Both the position numbers and the translations under genes were made by a program. Shown here piece after piece: positions 1 through 8,568 of a stretch of DNA of 64,000 bases. The notes beneath the pieces were generated by a model. It had not been told where the DNA came from, searched no databases, and saw nothing but the letters and a program-made list of their open reading frames with translations. The DNA comes from 34-65-8 sp964516135. Its GTDB lineage: Bacteria > Pseudomonadota > Alphaproteobacteria > Sphingomonadales > Sphingomonadaceae. Where the stretch lies: the NCBI GenBank assembly GCA_964516135.1, contig CAZEWN010000020.1:3297-67296 (forward strand), written 5' to 3'. How positions within the stretch are numbered: position 1 is the stretch's first letter; each line of letters begins with the position of its first letter.

Positions 1-528
1 GATGCCCCATTTCGCGGCCACGTTTTCGCCGGTCTGCGGCATGGATTCCACGCCATAGGCAGCCTCCATCGTCGGGTTCACGAAACGCCAGCCAAGCGTC
101 GTGTCCTCGATCTGCTGTCTGCGGCCATAGGCGCGATCGGCCTTGCCCAAGACATAGGGGGCACGGGTCATGCTCTCGGCCCCGCCCGCGATCATCAGAT
201 CGGCATCACCGGCGCGGATCGCCTGCGCGGCTATGCCCACCGCGCCAAGCCCCGATCCGCACAAGCGGTTGACCGTGATGCCGGGGATCGCTTCGGGTAG
301 CCCCGCGAGCAGCACGGCCATTCGCGCGACATTGCGATTATCCTCACCCGCCTGGTTGGCACATCCCAGAATGGTGTCGTCCACCGCGTGTGAGTCCATG
401 CCGGGATTGCGCTCGAATAATGCTCTTAACGGGATCGCGGCAAGATCGTCGGCGCGCACGATCGAAAGTGAACCGTTCAATTTGCCGATGGGGGTGCGAA
501 TGGCGTCGCAGATGAAAGCGTCGGGCAT
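1..528 (-). CDS. pcaF: 3-oxoadipyl-CoA thiolase, N-terminal part (cut by window edge)
   Basis: Thiolase that splits 3-oxoadipyl-CoA into succinyl-CoA and acetyl-CoA, the last step of the beta-ketoadipate pathway. The first 176 residues are visible; the gene runs off the left edge. The N-terminus (MPDAFICDAIRTPIGK) is typical of PcaF, and the nucleophilic cysteine lies in NRLCGSGLG at residue 90, as in known PcaF proteins. Start ATG at 528-526, only 8 bases after the pcaD stop, so it is the last visible gene of the ben-cat-pca operon. PaaJ-type thiolases are close relatives, but the context favours PcaF. Confidence 0.93.
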   Translation of the reverse strand, partial: MPDAFICDAIRTPIGKLNGSLSIVRADDLAAIPLRALFERNPGMDSHAVDDTILGCANQAGEDNRNVARMAVLLAGLPEAIPGITVNRLCGSGLGAVGIAAQAIRAGDADLMIAGGAESMTRAPYVLGKADRAYGRRQQIEDTTLGWRFVNPTMEAAYGVESMPQTGENVAAKWGI

Positions 529-536
529 GAAAGACC

Positions 537-1310
537 TCAGGTGAATTTACGGATGAGCGCATCGGCCAGCGGCGCCGGCGCGTCGAGAGGGGCGAGATGA
601 GCGCAGTCGAGCGAGACATGCTCAGCCCCGGCGATCCCGGCGACTAGATGCTCGCCGTGCCCCTGATGGGGGGTGGAACTGTCGAGCGTGCCGGTCACGA
701 CCAGTGCAGGGCATGCGATTTCGCCCAGACCAGGCTGGACCGCCATGTCGCGGATTGCGGCGCTGCATCCGGCATAGCCATCGGCAGGCATCGTCAGCAG
801 GCCGCGCAAAATGGTGGCGGCGACTTCGGGGCGCTCGGCTGCGAAACCAGGGGAGAGAAAGCGGCCCATGGCAAGTTCGGCGATGGATGCCGTGCCTTCG
901 CCGCGCACCTTGGCGATGCGGCCGGACCATGCTTCGGGGTCCATGGTGGCAGAGGTGCAGACAAGGCCGATGCCCGTCACGCGCTCGGGCACATCCAGCG
1001 CCATCTGCATCGCGATCATCCCGCCCAGCGAAACGCCCGCGACCGCAGCCTTGTCGATGCCCGCCGCATCCATCGCGGCCAGCACATCGCCCGCCAGCAT
1101 CGGCAGCGAATAATCGCCCGCCGGGGCATCGGATGCGCCGTGCCCGCGCGTGTCGATCCGCAGCAGCCGGAAATGCGGACGCAGTTGCGCCAGCGCGGGC
1201 GCCCACAGATCAATGTCGCAGCCGATGGAATTGAGGAGCACGAGCGCGGGGCGCGTGTCCTCCCCTTCAAGCTTCCAGTAGATGCGGATTTCGGTTTCGG
1301 TAAAGGGCAT
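537..1310 (-). CDS. pcaD: 3-oxoadipate enol-lactonase
   Basis: Alpha/beta hydrolase of 257 residues that hydrolyses beta-ketoadipate enol-lactone to beta-ketoadipate. The nucleophile elbow GVSLGG places Ser94. A likely acid lies in GTLDSS near residue 210, and the base in CAHLAPLD near residue 239. The frame is open further upstream, but ATG 1310 is chosen because it overlaps the pcaJ stop by one base (TGATG) and gives the normal family length. It sits between the CoA-transferase and thiolase genes, which fixes its role. Confidence 0.93.
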   Translation of the reverse strand: MPFTETEIRIYWKLEGEDTRPALVLLNSIGCDIDLWAPALAQLRPHFRLLRIDTRGHGASDAPAGDYSLPMLAGDVLAAMDAAGIDKAAVAGVSLGGMIAMQMALDVPERVTGIGLVCTSATMDPEAWSGRIAKVRGEGTASIAELAMGRFLSPGFAAERPEVAATILRGLLTMPADGYAGCSAAIRDMAVQPGLGEIACPALVVTGTLDSSTPHQGHGEHLVAGIAGAEHVSLDCAHLAPLDAPAPLADALIRKFT

Positions 1311-1975
1311 CAGGCCACCGCCTGTTCCAGCTCCACCGTCAGCGGCGCGGTCGTCTTGGCAATCACATCCTCTGCACTGACTCCTGGGGCGAGTTCGACC
1401 AAGGTCAGGCCGGGCTTGTCGCAGCGGATCACGGCAAGATCGGTGACGATCAGATCGACGCAGCCCTTCCCCGTCAGCGGCAGCGAACATTCGGGCAGGA
1501 TCTTCGCCTCGCTCGACTTCGCGACATGGTCCATCACCACGACGACACGCTTGACCCCGGCGACAAGATCCATCGCGCCGCCCATGCCCTTCATCATCTT
1601 TCCGGGAATCGTCCAGTTGGCGATGTCGCCCCCCGCGCTCACCTGCATCGCGCCCAGCACGGCCATGTCGATATGGCCGCCCCGGATCATTCCGAAACTG
1701 TCGGCGCTGGAAAAGAAGCTGGAGGTCGGCAGCGCCGTGATGGTCTGCTTCCCCGCATTGATGAGGTCGGGGTCGATGTCCTCGTCATAGGGGAAGGGGC
1801 CGATGCCCAGCATGCCGTTTTCGGACTGCAGCGTGACATCGATCCCCTCGGGCACGTAATTTGCTACCAGCGTCGGAATGCCGATGCCTAGATTGACGTA
1901 GAACCCATCCTGCAATTCCCGCGCGGTGCGTGCAGCCATTTCGTCGCGGTTCCAGCCCTTTGCCTGATCAGCCAT
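1310..1975 (-). CDS. pcaJ: 3-oxoadipate CoA-transferase, beta subunit
   Basis: Beta subunit (221 residues) of the succinyl-CoA:3-oxoadipate CoA-transferase that activates beta-ketoadipate. The SENGMLG motif carries the catalytic glutamate at about residue 52, which forms the glutamyl-CoA thioester in this family. NLGIGIPTL near the N-terminus is the usual family signature. Its ATG overlaps the pcaI stop by one base (TAATG) and its stop overlaps pcaD. Acetoacetate-specific ScoB-type transferases are similar; the operon context decides. Confidence 0.93.
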   Translation of the reverse strand: MADQAKGWNRDEMAARTARELQDGFYVNLGIGIPTLVANYVPEGIDVTLQSENGMLGIGPFPYDEDIDPDLINAGKQTITALPTSSFFSSADSFGMIRGGHIDMAVLGAMQVSAGGDIANWTIPGKMMKGMGGAMDLVAGVKRVVVVMDHVAKSSEAKILPECSLPLTGKGCVDLIVTDLAVIRCDKPGLTLVELAPGVSAEDVIAKTTAPLTVELEQAVA

Positions 1976-2685
1976 TACACGGCCACCCTTGCGCGCACGG
2001 TTCGCTTCTCGATCCGCTTTTCATTGATGGTGGAAAGCACGACGCGGTCGACGAAGATGCCGGGCGTGTGGATCGTATCGGGATCGAAACTGCCGGCGGG
2101 TACGATCTCTTCCACCTCGGCCACGGTGACCTTGCCCGCAGTCGCCATGTTGGGGTTGAAATTGCGCGCGGTCTTGCGGAACATCAGGTTCCCAGCGGCG
2201 TCTGCGCGCCATGCCTTGACGATCGACAGGTCGGCCTGCAGCCAGGTTTCGCGCACGTAATCCTCGCCCTCGAAATTCTCGACCGGCTTGCCCTCCGCGA
2301 CGACGGTGCCGACGCCCGTTCTCGTGTAGAATGCAGGGATGCCCGCGCCGCCCGCGCGGATGCGTTCGGCCAGAGTGCCCTGCGGATTGAGCTCCAGCTC
2401 CAGCTCACCCGACAGATATTGCTGCTCGAACAGCTTGTTCTCACCCACGTAGGAGGAGATCATCTTTCGCACCTGCCCGCTTTCAAGCAGCATCCACAAG
2501 CCAAAGCCGTCGGCGCCCGCATTGTTCGAAATGACGGTCAGGTTCTTCACGCCGCTGTCGCGGATGACGGGAATCAGGCTTTCGGGATTGCCCGACAGGC
2601 CAAAGCCGCCCGACATGATGGTCATCCCGTCGAACAACACGCCATCGAGCGCGGCCGCGGGACTGTCATGGATTTTGCTCTTCAT
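1975..2685 (-). CDS. pcaI: 3-oxoadipate CoA-transferase, alpha subunit
   Basis: Alpha subunit (236 residues) of 3-oxoadipate CoA-transferase, partner of the next gene. Family signatures are GGFGLSGNPESLI near residue 25 (CoA-binding loop) and SNNAG near residue 48. The start at MKSKIHDSP is the only ATG giving the normal N-terminus, since the open frame further upstream lies within benD. It follows benD by 26 bases and is coupled to pcaJ by a one-base overlap. Confidence 0.92.
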   Translation of the reverse strand: MKSKIHDSPAAALDGVLFDGMTIMSGGFGLSGNPESLIPVIRDSGVKNLTVISNNAGADGFGLWMLLESGQVRKMISSYVGENKLFEQQYLSGELELELNPQGTLAERIRAGGAGIPAFYTRTGVGTVVAEGKPVENFEGEDYVRETWLQADLSIVKAWRADAAGNLMFRKTARNFNPNMATAGKVTVAEVEEIVPAGSFDPDTIHTPGIFVDRVVLSTINEKRIEKRTVRARVAV

Positions 2686-2711
2686 CGCTGGTCTTTCATC
2701 GTGCCCGACCT

Positions 2712-3488
2712 TTATCCAATGTCGCCGCCGGCCACGGGAAGCACGCTGCCGGTGATATATGATGCCTCGTCCGAGGCGAGGAAAAGGATCGGCGCGATCT
2801 GTTCGTCCAATGTGCCGTAGCGGTTCATGAAGGCCGAGCTCGTCACTTGCTCCACCGTCTGTGCCATCCACTGCTGTTCGCGCGCATCGTCGCCATCGGA
2901 ATTGCGCGGCACGCGGCGTTCTGGCGCGCTGGTGCCGCCCGGCGCGGTTGCGACCACGCGCACGCCCTTGCCCGAAACTTCCATGGCAAGGCTCTGGGTC
3001 AGCGCGTTGATACCGCCCTTCGCCGCCGAATAGGGCACGCGGTGAATGCCGCGCGTCGCGTTGGATGAGACATTGACGATGGTGCCCGCGCCCTGATCCA
3101 GCATGGCGGGCAGCACCGCGTGGCAACAATAGAGTGTGGGCATCAACGAGCGGCGGATTTCCGCGTCGATCTGGCTTGGCTCGAATTCGGCAAAGGGGCG
3201 CATGCGGATCGCGCCGCCGACGTTGTTTATCCAGATGTCGACGCCGCCCATCACGCGCACCGCCTCTGCTGCCGCATCGGCGGCGCCTTCAGCGGTTTCG
3301 AGGTCGCAGCAGAAATGATGCGCGTTCCCGCCCGCCTCTGCTGCCACGTCGACGACGAATTCGGAGCGGTCGACCAGCAGGACTTCGGCCCCTTCCGCCG
3401 CCGCGCGCAAAGCGACGCCCCGCCCGATGCCCTGTGCCGCACCTGTCACGACCATGCGCTTGCCGGAAAAGCGATCGGCAAAGATCAT
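2712..3488 (-). CDS. benD: Benzoate cis-diol dehydrogenase (short-chain dehydrogenase)
   Basis: NAD-dependent short-chain dehydrogenase of 258 residues. It oxidises 1,6-dihydroxycyclohexa-2,4-diene-1-carboxylate to catechol with loss of CO2. The cofactor motif TGAAQGIG is at residues 15-22, NNVGG at about 88-92, and the catalytic YSAAK has Tyr153 and Lys157. The ATG at 3488 overlaps the benC stop (ATGA). Position right after benABC is the classical order and supports BenD over a generic SDR. Confidence 0.92.
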   Translation of the reverse strand: MIFADRFSGKRMVVTGAAQGIGRGVALRAAAEGAEVLLVDRSEFVVDVAAEAGGNAHHFCCDLETAEGAADAAAEAVRVMGGVDIWINNVGGAIRMRPFAEFEPSQIDAEIRRSLMPTLYCCHAVLPAMLDQGAGTIVNVSSNATRGIHRVPYSAAKGGINALTQSLAMEVSGKGVRVVATAPGGTSAPERRVPRNSDGDDAREQQWMAQTVEQVTSSAFMNRYGTLDEQIAPILFLASDEASYITGSVLPVAGGDIG

Positions 3489-4513
3489 GCCGATTCGCTT
3501 TCCACTTCGCTGGGCGCGAATTTCTCGTAATGGAAATGCGCAGGCGTCACACCCTTGTCGCGCAAGAATTGACGCACCGCTTCCACCATCGGCGGCGGGC
3601 CGCAGAGATAGATGTCGCAGTCGCCCGCGTTCAGATGTTCGTCCGCCAGATGATCGGTGACATAGCCTTTCAGCGGATGCGCCGATTCCGGGTCCGCGAC
3701 GCAGGTAGCCCAGATCAGCGTTGGCATGCGGTCGGCCAGCGCTTCGATCCTCTCGCACTCGACCATGTCGCCGTCATGGGTGACGCCATAGATCAAATGG
3801 ATCGGCTGATCGGTGCCGGAATCCGCCAGCACTTCCAGCATGGACAGGATCGGCGCCAGCCCGGTGCCGCCCGCCAGCATCACGACCGGTCGGTCGATGT
3901 CGCGCAAAAAGAAGCTGCCATTGGGGCCGACCATGGTCATCGCATCGCCAGGCTTTGCCTGTTCGGAAAGCCAGGTGCTCATCATCCTGTTGGGGATGTT
4001 ACGGATCAGGAAGCTCGCCTGTGCCGCACCGGGCTTCGAGCTGAAGCTGTAGGGGCGGTGCTGGCCGATGCCAGGGACGGTGAGGTTCACATATTGGCCG
4101 GGTAGGAATGCAAGCGCCTTGGGGTCTTCCAGCGTCAGCTTCAGCACGATGGTGCTGCCCGATGCCTTTTCGACCACAAAGATGGTGCCCTTGTGCTCGG
4201 CGGGCGTCAGCTTACACGCCGAGGACGGCACGGGAACCTGCAGCACGCAATCCGACGACACCTCCATCTGGCAGGTGAGGACCATGCCTTCGGCGGCTTC
4301 CTCGTCACTCAGCGCCTCGTCGATGTAATCCTCACCAAGATCGAACTCGCCCGATTCGACGCGGCACTTGCAGGTGCCGCACACGCCGTCGGAGCAGTCC
4401 ATCGGCAGGTTGACCTTGTGGCGATAGGCGGCGTCGAGCACCGTCTCGCCCGGATTGCATTCGATGAAACGGGTGATCCCGTCCTCGAAACTCAATGCAA
4501 TGCGATATGCCAT
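3485..4513 (-). CDS. benC: Benzoate 1,2-dioxygenase electron-transfer component
   Basis: Reductase of 342 residues that passes electrons from NADH to the BenAB oxygenase. An N-terminal plant-type 2Fe-2S ferredoxin domain has Cys40, Cys45, Cys48 and Cys81 as ligands. It is followed by an FAD-binding domain with RPYSFSS and an NAD-binding domain with GGTGLAPILSML. The CGPPPMV motif near the C-terminus is typical. It follows benB after 26 bases and overlaps benD by four bases. Confidence 0.95.
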   Translation of the reverse strand: MAYRIALSFEDGITRFIECNPGETVLDAAYRHKVNLPMDCSDGVCGTCKCRVESGEFDLGEDYIDEALSDEEAAEGMVLTCQMEVSSDCVLQVPVPSSACKLTPAEHKGTIFVVEKASGSTIVLKLTLEDPKALAFLPGQYVNLTVPGIGQHRPYSFSSKPGAAQASFLIRNIPNRMMSTWLSEQAKPGDAMTMVGPNGSFFLRDIDRPVVMLAGGTGLAPILSMLEVLADSGTDQPIHLIYGVTHDGDMVECERIEALADRMPTLIWATCVADPESAHPLKGYVTDHLADEHLNAGDCDIYLCGPPPMVEAVRQFLRDKGVTPAHFHYEKFAPSEVESESA

Positions 4514-4539
4514 ATTGGCCCTTTCGGCCCGCTGCGGGA

Positions 4540-5022
4540 TCAGACGTGGTAGATGTCGATCACTTGGTGAATATAGTCGTTCTTCAGCACGATCTTCTTG
4601 TTCGTGATCATTGGCGTCTCACCATCGGTAGCTATGGTGTAGAAGCTGGTGCCGAAGAAGCCCTGCGTTTCCTTGTAGCGGTGGCTGAGCGTGTGCCAGT
4701 TGAAGCGCACGTCGATCTCGCCTGCGCGCTCCTCCACGATCTCGACATTGCTGATGACATGATTGGTGCGCGGCTCGGGCATGGTCGCGCCCGAGCGCTC
4801 GGTCTTGATGCGGAAGATGCGATCCTCCAGCCCTTCGCGGTTCGGGTAGTAGATCAGCGAGATCTCGCTCTGCGGGTCCTCGACGATCTGATCTTCATCG
4901 TCCCACGCGGGCATCCAGTAGACCACCTTTTCGGAATAACAGGTCAGCCATTCATCCCACTGACGGTCGTCCAGCAGCCGCGCCTCGTGATAGAGAAAAT
5001 CGAGTACTTCCTGATAGGTCAT
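4540..5022 (-). CDS. benB: Benzoate 1,2-dioxygenase, small subunit
   Basis: Beta subunit (160 residues) of the ring-hydroxylating dioxygenase, with the NTF2-like fold of this family. The opening LDFLYHEARLLDDRQWDEWL and the central IFRIKTERS and RTNHVISNV are typical of BenB. It packs with BenA in an alpha3beta3 oxygenase and holds no catalytic metal. Its ATG overlaps the benA stop (ATGA), which fits equimolar expression. Confidence 0.95.
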   Translation of the reverse strand: MTYQEVLDFLYHEARLLDDRQWDEWLTCYSEKVVYWMPAWDDEDQIVEDPQSEISLIYYPNREGLEDRIFRIKTERSGATMPEPRTNHVISNVEIVEERAGEIDVRFNWHTLSHRYKETQGFFGTSFYTIATDGETPMITNKKIVLKNDYIHQVIDIYHV

Positions 5023-6407
5023 GCCACGGCCCTCGGCTGGTCGCCTTTTCTGGGATGTGCGGTGCCCGGACCATCGGGATCGCCATATTTGTCGAGCGCA
5101 TTCAATAATGCCTGCGCCCAGAATTCATGCTGGCGCACGAAGAGCCCTTCGTCGGCTGCGCGGTTGGCACTGAGCAGGGGATCAAGGCCGATGGCCTTGG
5201 CGTTATCGTCCGGCCCTTCCTGCCAGCGGGTAGCCCCGCGCGACAGGTCGTTCCACAATTCGCCCGCACCTTGATAGGCGGTCTGGCAGGCGCGGAATTC
5301 TTCCAAATCGTCAGGTGTTCCCATGCCAGATACGTTGAAAAAATCCTCGTACTGGCGAATGCGCAGGCGGCGTTCCTCGACCGCCTCGCCCTTGGGCGCA
5401 AAGCAGTAGATCGTGACCTCGGTCTTGTTCACGCTGATCGGGCGCACGACCCGAATCTGGGTCGAAAACTGATCCATGATATAGACATTGGGATAGACGC
5501 CCAGATTGCGAGTCTGGTCAAGGATGAAGCGCGCCTTCTCCTTGCCGAGGCGCGCTTCCATCTCTTCGCGCTGGCCGTAATTGGGGCGCACTTCGGGGTT
5601 CATCACATTGGTCCACAACAGGATGTGGCCATGTTCGAAGCCATAGACACCGCCCACGCTCTTCGACCATCCATTGGCATCGACGGTACGCGTACCGTCG
5701 GCCTCGTAATTGCGGCGACCCATGGTGGCGGAATAATTCCAGTGGACCGAGCTGACGTGATAGCCGTCGGCCCCGTTTTCCATCTGCAGCTTCCAGTTGC
5801 CATCATACACATAGGTGGAATTACCGCGCAGCACTTCGAGGCCGGCGGCCGCCTGGTCGACGATCTGGTCGATGATCTTCGTCGTGGTGCCCAGATGCTC
5901 TTCCAGCGGCAGCACGTCTTCGCTCAGGCTGCCGAACAGGAAGCCGCGATAATTCTCGAACTTCGCGACCGTGGTCAGATTGTGTGAACCGTCGGTGTCG
6001 AACGCTTCGGGATAAGCGCCGGTCTTGCCGTCCTTTACCTTCAGCAGGTGGCCGTCGTTCTTGAACGTCCAGCCATGGAACTGGCAGGTGAAGCTGCCCT
6101 TGTTGCCGCGCTTTTTGCGGCACAGCGTCGCGCCGCGATGCGCGCAGGCGTTAATGACGGCATGAAGCTCGCCATCATTGTCGCGGGTGATGATGATCGG
6201 CTGACGCCCGATCCAGGTGGTGAAATAATCGTTCGGTTCGGGGATCTGACTTTCATGCGCCAGATAGACCCAGTTCTTCTGGAATATATATTTCATTTCC
6301 AGCTCGAACATTTCGGCATCGGTGAAGATATCGCGGCGGCATTTGAAGACTCCGGTTTCTGGATCGTCGATTATTGCGGTTTTCAGGCGTTCGCGAAGCG
6401 TGGTCAT
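5019..6407 (-). CDS. benA: Benzoate 1,2-dioxygenase, large subunit
   Basis: Catalytic Rieske oxygenase subunit of 462 residues that dihydroxylates benzoate. The Rieske cluster ligands are Cys88, His90, Cys108 and His111. The mononuclear iron site contains His217 and His222 in NGADGYHVSSVHWNY, with bridging Asp214. Length and long runs of similarity recalled from BenA of Acinetobacter (KYIF, NWVYLAHESQIP, FEHGH) favour benzoate over anthranilate or toluate. The ATG at 6407 is chosen over the longer open frame because GGAG lies just upstream. Confidence 0.95.
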   Translation of the reverse strand: MTTLRERLKTAIIDDPETGVFKCRRDIFTDAEMFELEMKYIFQKNWVYLAHESQIPEPNDYFTTWIGRQPIIITRDNDGELHAVINACAHRGATLCRKKRGNKGSFTCQFHGWTFKNDGHLLKVKDGKTGAYPEAFDTDGSHNLTTVAKFENYRGFLFGSLSEDVLPLEEHLGTTTKIIDQIVDQAAAGLEVLRGNSTYVYDGNWKLQMENGADGYHVSSVHWNYSATMGRRNYEADGTRTVDANGWSKSVGGVYGFEHGHILLWTNVMNPEVRPNYGQREEMEARLGKEKARFILDQTRNLGVYPNVYIMDQFSTQIRVVRPISVNKTEVTIYCFAPKGEAVEERRLRIRQYEDFFNVSGMGTPDDLEEFRACQTAYQGAGELWNDLSRGATRWQEGPDDNAKAIGLDPLLSANRAADEGLFVRQHEFWAQALLNALDKYGDPDGPGTAHPRKGDQPRAVA

Positions 6408-6495
6408 CGGTTTTCTCCATTTGCTTGTTCTAGTCGTCCGGCGCGCGCAGATGCGGCGGCGCTTCGGACCAGGCGAAAGACTTGGGTGCTGGCGG

Positions 6496-7389
6496 TCAGG
6501 CGACCGCGAGGCGCTTGCGGGCCGAGAGCGTTTCCTCATCGCAGTCATCGGCGCGCTGCAGCACGAAGTCGAAACCGATCTGCGCGGTGTCGCCCTGCCG
6601 ATTGGGCACGGGCAGCAGCCCTTCGCGCGTGCCGAAGGCGAAATCGTCGGCGGCAAACGGATCGTCGCCGAAATTGATCTGCGTGGTCAGGCGGCGATAG
6701 CCCGGCGCCTCGACGAAGAAATGGACGTGGGCCGGCCGATTGCCGTGGCGGCCCAATGCGCCCATCAGCACGTCGGATGCGCCGCCCGGGGGCACGCTGT
6801 AACCGCGCGGCATCTTCGATTGGAACGAATAGCTGCCATCGTCGGGCAGCTTCAGTCGGCGACGATTGTTAAAGGGCGTCTGCTCGCCGGTAGGGTCGAA
6901 ATGCGAATAGAACCCCTTGGAATTGGCATGCCATACATGGAGGATCGCACCCTTCACCGGCTCGCTATCGGGGCCCATGACGCGCCCGCTCATGTACAGC
7001 GTTTCAGTCTCGTCGGCATCGTCGGTCAGGCTCGCGCCGCTGTCGACCAGCGGTGCGCCCTCGACATAGAGCGGGCCTTCGATGGTGCGCGGGGTGCCGC
7101 CGCTGCGGCCCGCTTCTTGGTCCTTGGCGTCGAGATAGAGATCCACGAAATGCTCAAGACCGAGGCCCGGCATCAGCAGGCCGAATTCCTGCGCGCCGTT
7201 CTGAAGATAATTGACCGCGGTCCACAGCTCGTCCTCAGTAATTTCATGACGGACGATGGTTTCCATTAGCTGCTCGACGATCTCGCGCACTATGGCCTTG
7301 AGCCGGTTGTTGCCGCCGTCCGCATCAGTCCCCGCCACCCGGTCGAGCAATTGCTGGATGGGTGGGGTCTTGACGAAACTGATATCCAT
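6496..7389 (-). CDS. catA: Catechol 1,2-dioxygenase (intradiol)
   Basis: Non-heme Fe(III) intradiol dioxygenase of 297 residues that opens catechol to cis,cis-muconate. The expected ligands are Tyr161 (GFYSHF), Tyr197 (RGYSVPP), His221 and His223 (AHVHFF). The N-terminal helical dimerisation region is present. The start at MDISFVKT is preferred over one 33 bases upstream because AGGAGAG precedes it. Its product is the substrate of CatB, which is disrupted here. The enzyme looks like the catechol type, not the shorter chlorocatechol type. Confidence 0.95.
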   Translation of the reverse strand: MDISFVKTPPIQQLLDRVAGTDADGGNNRLKAIVREIVEQLMETIVRHEITEDELWTAVNYLQNGAQEFGLLMPGLGLEHFVDLYLDAKDQEAGRSGGTPRTIEGPLYVEGAPLVDSGASLTDDADETETLYMSGRVMGPDSEPVKGAILHVWHANSKGFYSHFDPTGEQTPFNNRRRLKLPDDGSYSFQSKMPRGYSVPPGGASDVLMGALGRHGNRPAHVHFFVEAPGYRRLTTQINFGDDPFAADDFAFGTREGLLPVPNRQGDTAQIGFDFVLQRADDCDEETLSARKRLAVA

Positions 7390-7464
7390 GGAACTCTCCT
7401 GAAGTTTCTTTTGGCGTGCCATTGCGGCGTGTTGGGGGGAGGGGGGCCGCTGGGCCGCTGGGGA

Positions 7465-7755
7465 TCAGCTGTCATTCTCGCGGATGGAGGAGGGGTGACG
7501 GCACAGCGCGGTGACGCGCATGGTCATGAAAGGATAAAGCGGCAAGCCCATAAGGATCTGGTGCAGCTCTTCCGATGATTGCACGTCAAAGATCGACAGG
7601 TTCGAATAGTGCCCGGCAACGCGCCAGATATGGCGCCACTTGCCTGATTCCTGCAGGCCCTGCGAATAGGCCCTTTCCTTCGCCTTGATCGCGGCGGCCT
7701 TCTCGGGATCGAAATCCAGCGGGATGTTGACGTCCATTTCGACTTGGAAAAGCAT
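7465..7755 (-). CDS. catC: Muconolactone delta-isomerase
   Basis: Small decameric isomerase (96 residues) that turns muconolactone into beta-ketoadipate enol-lactone, the PcaD substrate. MLFQVEMDVNIP, SGKWRHIWR, YSNLSIFDV and the ending RHPSSIR match CatC throughout. A GTG six bases upstream overlaps the catB stop, but ATG 7755 gives the usual MLF N-terminus. It lies directly downstream of the interrupted catB, so its transcription may be reduced or depend on a promoter from the IS. Confidence 0.95.
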   Translation of the reverse strand: MLFQVEMDVNIPLDFDPEKAAAIKAKERAYSQGLQESGKWRHIWRVAGHYSNLSIFDVQSSEELHQILMGLPLYPFMTMRVTALCRHPSSIRENDS

Positions 7756-7757
7756 GG

Positions 7758-8147
7758 TCACACCTTTTCGGGGATGGATTGTGCGGGCGACCGGGGGCGG
7801 TCGCGCCGATAGAAGGCGATGCGGTCCTCATCGAGCGCAATGCCGAGGCCGGGGCCGGTCGGCACCTCAAGATGGAAATCCGCATAGCGAAGCGGCTCTG
7901 CCAGTATGTCTTCCTTGACCAGCAAAGAGCCGAAGAGCTCGGTCCCCCATTCGAGTTCGGGAAGGACCGAGAAAAGCTGGGCCGAAGCGGCGGTGCCGAC
8001 GCCCGCCTCCAGCATGGTGCCTCCATACAGGCCGATGCCCGCCGCCGCGGCGATGGTGGCGACCGCATGCGCGGCGTGAAGCCCGCCCGCCTGCGCGATC
8101 TTCAGCGCAAACACGCGGGCGCCTGCAGTGCTAGGGTCAGGACCCAT
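7758..8147 (-). pseudogene. catB: catB, C-terminal fragment left of the IS
   Basis: 3' part of the muconate cycloisomerase gene. Native sequence spans 7758-8134; the first few codons of the open frame (MGPD) come from the IS end. It keeps the third-metal-side lysine (ALKIAQAGG, Lys272 in the intact numbering) and the LYGGTML and WGTELFGSLL regions of the enolase-type barrel. Alone it lacks the metal-binding carboxylates and cannot be active. Its stop overlaps the catC start region, which is the original operon arrangement. Confidence 0.93.
8131..8134. repeat. Target site duplication CTAG of the IS
   Basis: CTAG lies directly outside the left IS end here and again at 8975-8978 outside the right end. 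This fits the YTAR target preference of the IS427 group in the IS5 family. Removing the element and one CTAG joins the two catB parts in frame as ...FAVASTAGARVFALK..., so this was the insertion site. Confidence 0.95.
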
Positions 8148-8168
8148 TGATTTGCGGTGACGGTTGTG

Positions 8169-8196
8169 ATTCAGGCTTGTGGTGAGGAGCCTGAAT
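8169..8196 (+). promoter_or_regulatory. Hairpin covering the transposase ribosome binding site
   Basis: A perfect 9-bp inverted repeat (ATTCAGGCT at 8169-8177, AGCCTGAAT at 8188-8196) with a 10-base loop ends one base before the orfA ATG at 8198. The likely Shine-Dalgarno GAGGAG (8184-8189) lies partly in the loop and partly in the stem. A folded transcript reading in from outside would hide it. This is the usual way IS elements limit transposase made from external promoters; here it is inferred from sequence only. Confidence 0.55.
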
Positions 8197-8197
8197 A

Positions 8198-8548
8198 ATG
8201 AGTGATTTGTATTGGTTGACGGACGAGCAGATGGCTCGGCTTGAGCCCTATTTTCCGAAGAGCCATGGCCGCGAGCGGGTTGATGATCGGCGTGTTTTGA
8301 GCGGTATCATTTTCGTCAATCGCAATGGCTTGCGGTGGCGTGACGCGCCGAAGGACTATGGGCCGCACAAGACGCTGTACAATCGGTGGAAGCGGTGGAG
8401 CGACAAAGGCATCTTCCTGCGGATGATGGAAGGTCTGGCTATGCCTCAGGCTACGGAACGCAAGACGATCATGATCGACGCGACCTATCTAAAGGCGCAC
8501 CGCACGGCTTCCAGCCTGCGGGTTAAAAAGGGGATGCGGGGCGCCTGA
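8198..8548 (+). CDS. IS5-family transposase, OrfA
   Basis: N-terminal part (116 residues) of the transposase. It starts MSDLYWLTDEQ and holds the DNA-binding region (RVLSGIIFV, NRWKRW) and the first catalytic Asp in MIDATYLKAHRT. It ends shortly after a GTTAAAAAGGGG stretch. The rest of the catalytic triad is in OrfB, one frame back, so OrfA alone is likely a regulator and not an active transposase. Confidence 0.93.
   Translation: MSDLYWLTDEQMARLEPYFPKSHGRERVDDRRVLSGIIFVNRNGLRWRDAPKDYGPHKTLYNRWKRWSDKGIFLRMMEGLAMPQATERKTIMIDATYLKAHRTASSLRVKKGMRGA
8522..8533 (+). other. Probable -1 ribosomal frameshift site
   Basis: The run GTTAAAAAGGGG is read GTT AAA AAG GGG in the OrfA frame. A -1 slip on A5G or G4 gives GGG GAT GCG and continues as GRLIGRTKGGMNTKLHAV, the conserved IS5 segment joining the two halves. 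The OrfB frame is open from here without a stop. Which of the two homopolymers is slippery cannot be decided by eye. Confidence 0.6.
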
Positions 8549-8568
8549 TCGGCCGCACGAAAGGAGGC

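Noticed and set aside
648..1790. Long plus-strand frame of 380 codons across pcaD and pcaJ
   Set aside because: It lies antisense to two clear pathway genes, and its product is low-complexity Arg/His/Gly sequence without motifs.
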